This document shows, one piece after another, positions 1-5,367 of a stretch of 5,657 nucleotides of DNA (positions within the stretch are counted from its first letter, which is position 1; each line of letters begins with the position of its first letter). Source of the stretch: Hydrogenimonas sp. (GTDB lineage Bacteria > Campylobacterota > Campylobacteria > Campylobacterales > Hydrogenimonadaceae); NCBI GenBank assembly GCA_021647345.1, contig JAKIUX010000085.1, positions 1 through 5,657 on the forward strand. Direction: 5' to 3'. The position numbers and the translations under genes are program-made. Below the pieces are notes generated by a model. It made no database searches, had not been told where the DNA came from, and worked only from the letters and a program-made list of their open reading frames with translations.

Positions 1-133
1 CTCTCAAGGCACACTCAAGTACCTTATCGCACTGTAAACATGAAGGAACCTGATACTCATTTTGGCATTTTTCAAGTTCAATCTTTTTTTGTTTAAGTTT
101 TATCTGCCATTCGTCAAGAATCTTTTCGGACAT
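1..133 (-). CDS. Small conserved cysteine-motif protein, function unknown (C-terminus off the window)
   Basis: This reading frame begins at an ATG whose last base on the plus strand is 133 and runs open to the left edge, so only the first 44 residues are visible. The N-terminal ~25 residues are charged and probably helical (many Lys, Glu and Leu, with Trp9). They are followed by Cys32-x2-Cys35 and Cys41 in the stretch SCLQCDKVLEC, a possible metal or redox site. Its ATG shares one base with the fbp stop (TGATG), and a GGAG lies about 10 bases upstream inside fbp, so it is very likely translated by coupling to fbp. In Campylobacter jejuni a small uncharacterised gene occupies the same place between fbp and metG; that is recalled synteny, not a search. 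No function can be assigned. The start and frame are well supported; the total length is unknown. Confidence 0.75.
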   Translation of the reverse strand, partial: MSEKILDEWQIKLKQKKIELEKCQNEYQVPSCLQCDKVLECALR

Positions 134-987
134 CAGACTTTGGCTCCATAGGCATCTTTAAGTTTATCGATCTCATAGTTTGAACCAAAAAAACATGGAC
201 TGGTATCGTGCGGATGTTCGGGTACCAGTTCCATCAGCCTTACCCCTTTGTTTTTAACAGCTTGCCCGCCCGCCTGCTCATAGATGAAAGCAAAAGGTAT
301 GACTTCAAAGAGTTGTCTGAGTTTTCCGTTGGGTACATCGGATGTACCGGGGTAAGAGAATATTCCTCCGCCTTTTAGGAGTATCTGGTGCAGGTCCGGA
401 ACCATTCCGCCTGAGTACCTTAGCCTGTAGCCTTCGGCGAAGAGGCCGTCTACAAGCTCTTTATGGTGTTTTGGCCAAAACTGCTGAGTTCCGCCGGGTG
501 CGTTTAGTTTACCCTTTTCCTTTAGCTTTATCGTATCCTGCTCCAAAAATTTGCCGTGTCTGTAGATGAAGTGTCTGACTCCACCTTTATATGCCGTTAC
601 CATTTCAAGTCTTGGGCCGTATACCACATAGACCGAAGCGATCATACTATTTGCCTGAAACTCGCCGTCATATATACCGAATATCGACCCTACGCTAAGG
701 TCTACATCTATAAGGCTTGATCCATCGAGGGGGTCGTATGCGATCATATATCTTCCATCGGGGTGTAGAGTCTCCGCCTCCTCTTTCTCTTCACTCGCTA
801 TCGCCTTTACGGCCGCTATCTTCGAAAACTCTTCGGCTATTATGAGATCACTTTGGATATCGAGTTTCAGCTGCATGTCACCGGTAGAGTTGCACTGCTG
901 CGAGTAGCAGAGATCTTCGTTGGCTATGGCGTCTCTGATTCTGTGAGCCGATCTCTCTATCGCGTAGAAAATTGGTCTTAGTGTCAT
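133..987 (-). CDS. fbp: Fructose-1,6-bisphosphatase, class I
   Basis: The 284-residue protein hydrolyses fructose 1,6-bisphosphate to fructose 6-phosphate and phosphate, the cytosolic Mg-dependent step of gluconeogenesis needed by an organism that builds sugars from small carbon units. Family signatures are in order: SEEKEE at 65-70 (metal-binding Glu), DPLDGSS at 85-91 with metal ligands Asp85 and Asp88, SVGSIFGIY at 98-106, the substrate-site region [10 protein letters not shown] at 191-200, GGIFSYP at 207-213, and GKLRQLFE at 221-228, whose Glu228 matches the last metal ligand. It is about 50 residues shorter than the ~332-residue E. coli enzyme; roughly 20 of these are missing at the N-terminus, where the AMP-binding TGEL segment normally lies. 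The ATG is fixed because the preceding in-frame codon is the mobB stop TAG. An AAAGG lies about 9-10 bases upstream inside mobB. It is second in a tightly packed operon after mobB. Confidence 0.96.
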   Translation of the reverse strand: MTLRPIFYAIERSAHRIRDAIANEDLCYSQQCNSTGDMQLKLDIQSDLIIAEEFSKIAAVKAIASEEKEEAETLHPDGRYMIAYDPLDGSSLIDVDLSVGSIFGIYDGEFQANSMIASVYVVYGPRLEMVTAYKGGVRHFIYRHGKFLEQDTIKLKEKGKLNAPGGTQQFWPKHHKELVDGLFAEGYRLRYSGGMVPDLHQILLKGGGIFSYPGTSDVPNGKLRQLFEVIPFAFIYEQAGGQAVKNKGVRLMELVPEHPHDTSPCFFGSNYEIDKLKDAYGAKV

Positions 988-1485
988 CTATACGGCCTTT
1001 GCGTTCTTTTTTATCCACTCTATTATCTGCTCTGTGTCGTTGAGGTTCAAAATATCTATTCTATCGGGAATCTCGTAATTTTTAAGGTTTACCGAATCAT
1101 CTACGGCTATCGCTTCGGAGCAGGATAAGTAGCTCTCTTCAATCTTGTTGCGAAAAATAGCTATGCGCGGAAGGGGAAGAGTCTTAAGCCCTTCTACAAG
1201 AAGGTAGTCGAATCGTCCTACCATATCTGCAATCTCCTCTATGCTCTTTTGGCGGTGTGAGAAGTAGGTGGTTCTTGTAGAGGATGTAACTACAACTTCC
1301 GCACCGGTTTGAAAAAACTTCCAGCTATCTTTACCCTCTACATCAAACTCCGCTTTATCTTTAGGGTCATTTTTTACTATGGCGACCATATAGTCGCTCA
1401 AAAGAGCTCTTGCTACCTTCTCTATAAGTGTAGTCTTGCCGCTGTTTGAAGGACCTGTAAACGCGACTGCAAAACGTTTTTGCAA
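988..1485 (-). CDS. mobB: Molybdopterin-guanine dinucleotide biosynthesis adaptor protein MobB
   Basis: This is a 165-residue P-loop GTPase-like protein, close to the usual MobB length (~175 in E. coli). MobB assists MobA in attaching GMP to molybdopterin to form the guanine dinucleotide cofactor of DMSO-reductase-type enzymes such as formate dehydrogenase and nitrate reductase. Visible motifs are the Walker A GPSNSGKTT at 11-19, the family stretch EGKDSWKFFQTGA at 50-62, and the Walker B-like DYLLVEGLK at 93-101 followed by PLPRIAIFR. The KHxH-type stretch often seen after strand 2 reads KNDPKDK here (38-44). The start is TTG: an in-frame TAA lies four codons upstream, and AGGTAAGG sits 7 bases before the TTG, so no other upstream start is possible. 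It is the first gene of the minus-strand operon and no mobA is seen in this window. The MobB assignment is by motif; precise partner specificity is inferred. Confidence 0.9.
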   Translation of the reverse strand: MQKRFAVAFTGPSNSGKTTLIEKVARALLSDYMVAIVKNDPKDKAEFDVEGKDSWKFFQTGAEVVVTSSTRTTYFSHRQKSIEEIADMVGRFDYLLVEGLKTLPLPRIAIFRNKIEESYLSCSEAIAVDDSVNLKNYEIPDRIDILNLNDTEQIIEWIKKNAKAV

Positions 1486-1492
1486 CTTAAAG

Positions 1493-1500
1493 CCTTACCT
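1493..1500 (-). promoter_or_regulatory. Ribosome binding site that fixes the TTG start of mobB
   Basis: On the minus strand this reads AGGTAAGG and ends 7 bases before the TTG at 1485. The TAA inside this site is in the mobB frame, which rules out any earlier start. Confidence 0.75.
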
Positions 1501-1515
1501 TTTGAAATTGATGTG

Positions 1516-1531
1516 ATTATAGCCAAAAAAA
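1516..1531 (-). promoter_or_regulatory. Promoter of the mobB-fbp operon (T-tract plus TATAAT)
   Basis: On the minus strand this reads a run of seven T, then GGC, then a perfect TATAAT at 1521-1516. This is the housekeeping promoter form described for Campylobacter and Helicobacter, where a T-rich stretch replaces a conserved -35 box. Transcription would begin near 1509, leaving a leader of about 24 bases that contains the mobB ribosome binding site. The upstream sequence (GGTTAAAAC) is also T/A-rich. Confidence 0.8.
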
Positions 1532-1609
1532 GTTTTAACCGCTATTATTTACGCTGCTTTAGAGTCCCGCCTGTTAGCAGTGCTGGATTCAAACAGGATA
1601 TCAGTCATT

Positions 1610-1638
1610 TTGTGTTAAAATTCAAAATAGACTATAAA
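1610..1638 (+). promoter_or_regulatory. Candidate promoter of the divergent lipoprotein gene
   Basis: TATAAA at 1633-1638 makes a five-of-six -10 box, with TTGTGT at 1610-1615 as a partial -35 box and a 17-base spacer. Transcription would begin near 1645, giving a leader of about 50 bases before the start codon at 1695. The surrounding DNA is A/T-rich. This is weaker than the two minus-strand promoters and is a motif-based proposal only. Confidence 0.5.
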
Positions 1639-1682
1639 AGATTCAATTGTGTCAACTTTTGGATTTTTAAGAAAGAAACAGT

Positions 1683-1687
1683 AAAGG
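1683..1687 (+). promoter_or_regulatory. Ribosome binding site that selects GTG 1695 as lipoprotein start
   Basis: AAAGG lies 7 bases before GTG 1695 but only one base before the in-frame GTG at 1689. Spacing therefore favours the GTG at 1695, which gives a protein two residues shorter. Confidence 0.65.
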
Positions 1688-1694
1688 TGTGAGG

Positions 1695-2201
1695 GTGAGA
1701 AGAGGTATTTTATTTATTATTGCTGCAAGTTTTATGCTGGTGGCTACAGGGTGTAGCTCAAAATCTTGCAAAAATAGCATTTTACAGCCTGATGTAATTT
1801 ATGAAAAAGCTCTTGTAAATACGAAAGAGGCGCAGATAGTAAGGTCTTTGGAGACCAAAGCTTCTGTCAGCGCTACTCTGCTAAACGAGGTTTTTGGCGA
1901 CAGGTACGCTTATGAAGATGGTGTATATCTTTTTATCGGCATAATAAGCGAAAGAAAGATAAGTGGTGACGAGCTTCCAAGCTTTGTGCATGTAAAACTT
2001 AACGGTAAAGAGCCTCTTGAAGCGAAGGCTATACATAGAGACGACGAACTCTACACACTTATGCCTAGTGTTAACAGATGGGGAAGATATTTTCTTCTGA
2101 AGTTTCCTCCATCTGAAGCGAAAAGCTTCAAGCTTACTTTCGGAATCGATCCGTACTCTCCGGTCGAGTTAACCTTTTTACGACCGACTCCAAGGAGGTA
2201 G
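1695..2201 (+). CDS. Putative lipoprotein of unknown function
   Basis: This 168-residue protein starts with a short basic segment (MRR), a hydrophobic stretch ILFIIAASFMLVA, and a lipobox-like ending VATGC with the lipidated cysteine at position 20, so it should be exported and anchored by a lipid. Ser at +2 suggests the outer membrane by the E. coli rule, though that rule is not secure in this phylum. The mature part carries one more cysteine (Cys25), then a predicted mixed alpha/beta region with hydrophobic strands such as GVYLFIGII (76-84) and RYFLLKF (131-137). No catalytic motif is recognised. A GTG at 1689 is also in frame but sits too close to the AAAGG site. It is transcribed away from mobB and converges on slt, with a 68-base overlap at the 3' ends. 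An uncharacterised gene at the same place in Campylobacter jejuni is recalled synteny. Function: none assigned. Confidence 0.85.
   Translation: MRRGILFIIAASFMLVATGCSSKSCKNSILQPDVIYEKALVNTKEAQIVRSLETKASVSATLLNEVFGDRYAYEDGVYLFIGIISERKISGDELPSFVHVKLNGKEPLEAKAIHRDDELYTLMPSVNRWGRYFLLKFPPSEAKSFKLTFGIDPYSPVELTFLRPTPRR
2114..2130. other. Small hairpin just beyond the slt stop, within the lipoprotein gene
   Basis: TGAAGC and GCTTCA form a perfect 6-base-pair stem around a 5-base loop, starting 3 bases beyond the slt stop codon on the minus strand. It is not followed by a T-run in either direction, so it is at best a weak transcript-end or stability structure and may be a by-product of coding sequence. 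Confidence 0.25.
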
Positions 2202-3744
2202 GCTCCCCAAGTAGCCTTTTGTATACAATGTAGTTGGCAAGAACTTTCTTTCCGTAGCGTCTACTCTCATCATAATGAACTAGTTCCATACTCAGCCAGG
2301 GCTCGTAAGGGCCCTTTTTGAATACCCCTCTTTCTGTAAGCAATCTTTTTGTAAAACCTATGCCTCCATTATAGGCATAGGCGATAAAGAGAGGATGGTG
2401 AAGATATTTTTGAAGATAGTCTAGATGAGTAATTGCATACTCTATATTTTTTGCAGGGTTGAACATTGAGTCAAGATTCAAAGGCTCTTTTTTCTCTTTT
2501 GCTAAAGCTTTCACCAAAAAAGGCATTATCTGCATCATCCCAAGAGCGTATGACGTAGATATAGATGATGGTATAAAGCGGCTCTCCTGTCTTGCTATAG
2601 CTAGAAGAAGAGCCTTTTTGTCGGTACTTAAAGAAGCATAAGCTTCATTATACGGCATTGGAAAGTAGTGGGTTTTGTAGCGTGATGCGCGCTCCATTAT
2701 GAAGCAGTAGTGCCCCAAAGTTTCTGAAGTTGCGAAGCGTTTGGCGTAGTCTATCAGCTCTTCGCTCTTTTTCCCTCTTATATCTCTTAAAACCCCAAGC
2801 CACGCAAAAGGGTCGGAGATATTGTAGTCGCTATTTTTACTCTTGAAAGTAGGAGTGGCCACTCTCGGTGTACGACAACCGAGCTTTTCGCAGGCATAAA
2901 GTGAGTAGATGTTGAGGTCGAAGCTCTCAGAAAGCCTCTTCAGGTATTCGCTTTCAGGTTCGATCATAGCGAGCCAAAAGAGAGATTTATCTTTGTCGAA
3001 GCGGTAATAGGCCTTTTTGTGGGAAAGTTTTAGGTAGTAGTAAGCAAGACTCTTCTTTCCGTGCCTCAATGCGTTCATCGCAAGAAAAAAAGTACTTTGA
3101 TGGGAGAGCTTGTCGGCATCGATACCGAGCAGCGACTCCTGAAGAGTCTTCAGCTTTTTGTCGGTAACGATAAGTTTAATAGTCTGGGCGAATCCTCTTT
3201 TGGTGCTTAATCTTTTTATGAGTGCGGGCGGAAGAGGGTGGTTTAGGTATCTCTCTCTCCACTCTGAACCGCAGTTGTTGAAAATTTTGAAAAAGATATC
3301 ATCACTCTGTTTGACAAGTTCGTAAAACGGTTGCTCCAGCGCCATCACTTCAGCCCACCTCAGCTCGTCGGGAAAGTGAGAGAGCTGCTTTAGAACTTCG
3401 AACTTTTTGATTTTCGATAACTTAGTAAACTTGTAGGGAGTTATCGCTATAGCGGTACATTCAGCACTTTCAGCAGGAAGGTTTTTCGCACTTTTGAAGC
3501 GGCACTCAACCGCTTCGGCAAAGCCCGGCTGAGCTGTCTTTTTTGCGAATCGTTTTAAGATTTTCCAGTTGACACTTTTTGTTTGATAGAAGGCTGCGTC
3601 AGCCTCTTTCGAAGAGATATTTTGATCGAGATAGCGCCAAATATAGAAATCTTTGGCATAGCTTCTTGGCATCTTTTCTATCTGCTCCAGAGTTAACGCC
3701 GGCAGAAGCAGCGGCAGGAGCATAAGAGGTATTAAATATCTCAT
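2134..3744 (-). CDS. slt: Soluble lytic murein transglycosylase (Slt type)
   Basis: This 536-residue periplasmic enzyme cleaves the MurNAc-GlcNAc bond of peptidoglycan with formation of 1,6-anhydro-MurNAc, for wall turnover and insertion of envelope machinery. Residues 1-18 form a signal peptide (MRYLIPL then a Leu/Pro-rich core ending PALT). Residues ~20-360 are a helix-rich region like the superhelical ring of E. coli Slt70, weakly conserved. The catalytic lysozyme-like domain covers ~365-510, with the catalytic Glu387 in ARQESRF, then ALGMMQIMP (400-408), NPAKNIEYA (429-437), AYNGG (457-461) and the final SRRYGKKVLANY (494-505). The length is somewhat below the ~620 residues of the E. coli precursor. 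The start ATG overlaps the yggT stop (ATGA), has no strong ribosome site of its own, and so probably depends on coupling. The last ~22 codons overlap the lipoprotein gene on the opposite strand. Confidence 0.93.
   Translation of the reverse strand: MRYLIPLMLLPLLLPALTLEQIEKMPRSYAKDFYIWRYLDQNISSKEADAAFYQTKSVNWKILKRFAKKTAQPGFAEAVECRFKSAKNLPAESAECTAIAITPYKFTKLSKIKKFEVLKQLSHFPDELRWAEVMALEQPFYELVKQSDDIFFKIFNNCGSEWRERYLNHPLPPALIKRLSTKRGFAQTIKLIVTDKKLKTLQESLLGIDADKLSHQSTFFLAMNALRHGKKSLAYYYLKLSHKKAYYRFDKDKSLFWLAMIEPESEYLKRLSESFDLNIYSLYACEKLGCRTPRVATPTFKSKNSDYNISDPFAWLGVLRDIRGKKSEELIDYAKRFATSETLGHYCFIMERASRYKTHYFPMPYNEAYASLSTDKKALLLAIARQESRFIPSSISTSYALGMMQIMPFLVKALAKEKKEPLNLDSMFNPAKNIEYAITHLDYLQKYLHHPLFIAYAYNGGIGFTKRLLTERGVFKKGPYEPWLSMELVHYDESRRYGKKVLANYIVYKRLLGEPTSLESVVKRLTRPESTDRFRK
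2200..2220 (+). terminator. Weak candidate terminator of the lipoprotein gene
   Basis: AGGCT at 2200-2204 can pair with AGCCT at 2213-2217 around an 8-base loop, followed by TTT. It begins within the TAG stop of the lipoprotein gene. The 5-base-pair stem and short T-run make it marginal, and it lies inside the slt coding region. Confidence 0.25.
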
Positions 3745-4034
3745 AGACTTGATGCAAGCTCAAAAAGAAGTTTGACCAAAAAGAGGTCTATAAACTGAAG
3801 TCCTATTATGACTATTAAAGGAGCAAGATCTATTCCTCCAACCATCGTAGGGATATATCGTCTTATCCATACATAGACAGGCTCTGTGAGACGGTAGAGG
3901 GTCTGTACTATCGGGTTGTAGGGGTCGGGGCGTACCCAACTAACGAGTGCCGCGATGATTACAACCCATATATAGATGCTTATAACCATATGCAGAATCT
4001 GTGCAAGCGCCTGTACGAATGTAGATAGTATCAT
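3741..4034 (-). CDS. yggT: YggT family small integral membrane protein
   Basis: The 97-residue protein has two hydrophobic segments, about 12-33 and 69-90, separated by a conserved loop. The loop carries the family hallmarks [10 protein letters not shown] (32-41) and [14 protein letters not shown] (49-62), followed by [10 protein letters not shown] (66-75), which identify the YggT (YlmG/Ycf19-like) family. Relatives have been linked to osmotic tolerance in E. coli, to the division gene cluster in Gram-positive bacteria and cyanobacteria, and to nucleoid organisation in plastids; the molecular role is unsettled. The start is fixed by a strong GAGGAG site 8 bases upstream and by the ATGA overlap with the gltX stop. 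Its own stop overlaps the slt start in the same way, so it sits in the middle of a translationally coupled trio. The family call is firm; a division or wall role is only suggested by the slt neighbour. Confidence 0.9.
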   Translation of the reverse strand: MILSTFVQALAQILHMVISIYIWVVIIAALVSWVRPDPYNPIVQTLYRLTEPVYVWIRRYIPTMVGGIDLAPLIVIIGLQFIDLFLVKLLFELASSL

Positions 4035-5329
4035 TTTATTATCTCCTCAATATATGACTTTAGATATGGATACAGATAAGAGAGTTCCGGTCCATGTTCA
4101 GCGCCGGTAAGTAGTACTCTAAGGGGCTTGAAAAATCTCTTTCCCTTCAGTCCGGTCTCTTTCATAAGATAGCTCTTCATCTCATCAAAGGTTTCAAATG
4201 CAGGAGCCTTTTTAAGCGCTTTTTGCAGTAATTTCATCTCTTCGCCCCACGATCCGTCGAAGGGTTTTGCACTGAAGATCGCCTCAATTTTTGGCTTTAT
4301 CTCTTTTATCGTGCTACCCTCTTCAAGATAGCACTTCGCCAGCTCCCCTATAGCTGCATCCGCAAAACCAAAAGCGCGCGAAAGCTCTTTTGAATCCATC
4401 ATTTTCATATGCTCTCTGTTAAGAAAACGCAGCTTATCGAGGTCAAATTTGGCAGCTGCTTTAGAGACGCTTTTGAGGTCAAACCACTCTATAGCCTCTT
4501 GAAGTGTGAAGATCTCAGTAGGTGTTTTGTTCCCAAGAAGTATAAGGTAGTTGGCTATAGCTTCGGGAATGAACCCCTCTTCAAATAGCCACCTGACACT
4601 TGATGCCGAGTCTCTTTTAGACATCTTTTTGCCATCTTCGTTGAGAATGATAGGAAGATGGGCGTACTCTATTTTTTTGTCGTAACCAAGCAGCTCTCTT
4701 ATATGTATCTGCTTAGGAGTGTTGCTGACATGATCTTCGCCGCGGATGACAAGACTTATATCGTGGAGCATATCGTCAAGTGCGCAGGCAAAGTTGTAAG
4801 TTGGGCTCTTGTCGGCGCGCATTATGACGAAGCTGTCGATCTCTTCCGGCATAAAAGAGATTTTCCCTTTGATGATGTCCTCAAACTCTACCGCCTCTTT
4901 TGGCTTTTTAATGCGTATAGTAAAAGGCTTTTCATTTGCCAGCACCTCTTGATCGCTTAGAACTTCGCATCTGCCGCTGTAGCGGTATGCCGTACCGGAA
5001 GTTTTAGCCATCTCCCTTTCGGCTTCCAACTCCTCGGGAGTGCAAAAACATGCGAAAGCTTTGCGCTCTTCGAGAAGTTTTATGGCCATATGCTGGTGGA
5101 TCGTCAAGTTGCGGCTCTGGTAATAGAGGTCGTCATACTTTAGACCAAAAAGCTGAAGAATCTCAAGAATCTCTCTATCTTTGCCCTCTATATTTCTCTC
5201 TTTGTCTGTATCTTCTATGCGGACGACGAAACGCTCGCCTCTTTGTTTCGCCACAATGTAGTTAAATATTGCGACTCTGAGATTGCCTATATGCATATCT
5301 CCGGTCGGACTTGGCGCGAAACGAAGCAT
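4031..5329 (-). CDS. gltX: Glutamyl-tRNA synthetase, probably the GluRS2-like paralogue
   Basis: This 432-residue class I synthetase attaches glutamate to tRNA in the cytosol. Motifs are the N-terminal [16 protein letters not shown] (3-18) containing the HIGH-type signature, RIEDTD (37-42), the tRNA-acceptor region with a possible zinc site Cys94-x-Cys96, Tyr117 and Cys121, the catalytic stretch [12 protein letters not shown] (175-186), [12 protein letters not shown] (196-207), and KMSKR (235-239). The C-terminal helical anticodon-binding part ends with [19 protein letters not shown] (401-419). Campylobacterota lack a dedicated GlnRS and usually carry two GluRS proteins; from memory the N-terminus ([21 protein letters not shown]) resembles Helicobacter pylori GluRS2, which misacylates tRNA-Gln for GatCAB amidation. 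The copy's number in strain naming varies (gltX1 or gltX2), so its tRNA specificity is inferred. The ATG is supported by AAGGG 5 bases upstream and a promoter just before it. It is first in the operon with yggT and slt. Confidence 0.95.
   Translation of the reverse strand: MLRFAPSPTGDMHIGNLRVAIFNYIVAKQRGERFVVRIEDTDKERNIEGKDREILEILQLFGLKYDDLYYQSRNLTIHQHMAIKLLEERKAFACFCTPEELEAEREMAKTSGTAYRYSGRCEVLSDQEVLANEKPFTIRIKKPKEAVEFEDIIKGKISFMPEEIDSFVIMRADKSPTYNFACALDDMLHDISLVIRGEDHVSNTPKQIHIRELLGYDKKIEYAHLPIILNEDGKKMSKRDSASSVRWLFEEGFIPEAIANYLILLGNKTPTEIFTLQEAIEWFDLKSVSKAAAKFDLDKLRFLNREHMKMMDSKELSRAFGFADAAIGELAKCYLEEGSTIKEIKPKIEAIFSAKPFDGSWGEEMKLLQKALKKAPAFETFDEMKSYLMKETGLKGKRFFKPLRVLLTGAEHGPELSYLYPYLKSYIEEIIK
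4043..4048 (-). promoter_or_regulatory. Strong ribosome binding site for yggT
   Basis: On the minus strand this reads GAGGAG, 8 bases before the yggT ATG and inside the last codons of gltX. It shows that yggT can start independently as well as by coupling, unlike slt, which has no such site. Confidence 0.75.
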
Positions 5330-5334
5330 CTATT

Positions 5335-5339
5335 CCCTT
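5335..5339 (-). promoter_or_regulatory. Ribosome binding site of gltX
   Basis: On the minus strand AAGGG, preceded by several more A, lies 5 bases before the gltX ATG. Given the predicted transcription start near 5343, it would lie almost at the 5' end of the message. Confidence 0.65.
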
Positions 5340-5349
5340 TTTTAAGCCG

Positions 5350-5361
5350 ATTATACCAAAA
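5350..5361 (-). promoter_or_regulatory. Promoter of the gltX-yggT-slt operon
   Basis: In the 38-base gap between the upstream gene's stop and gltX, the minus strand reads TTTTGG followed directly by a perfect TATAAT at 5355-5350. It closely matches the mobB promoter, which has a longer T-run and one extra base before TATAAT. Transcription would begin near 5343, giving a very short leader of about 14 bases. No convincing -35 box is seen, as expected in Campylobacterota. Confidence 0.75.
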
Positions 5362-5367
5362 CTGCGG

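Noticed and set aside
342..569. Plus-strand 75-residue frame inside fbp
   Set aside because: It is the antisense of a strongly conserved enzyme gene and has no recognisable features.
1570..1597. Inverted repeat CCTGTT...AACAGG between the divergent promoters, as a possible operator or tRNA-like remnant
   Set aside because: Six-base arms 16 bases apart are expected about once by chance in a region this size, and the GATTCAAAC stretch does not have paired T-arm stems.
1480..1692. Plus-strand 70-residue reading frame across the divergent promoter region
   Set aside because: It covers both promoters and the start of mobB, has no ribosome site or family features, and is best seen as chance.
1689..2201. 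Lipoprotein start at GTG 1689
   Set aside because: The AAAGG site is only one base away; the in-frame GTG at 1695 has normal spacing.
2459..2641. Plus-strand 60-residue frame inside slt
   Set aside because: It is antisense to the catalytic domain of slt; nothing supports expression.
4658..5265. Two plus-strand frames (4658-4960 and 5050-5265) inside gltX
   Set aside because: Both are antisense shadows of conserved gltX coding sequence without a ribosome site or known domain.
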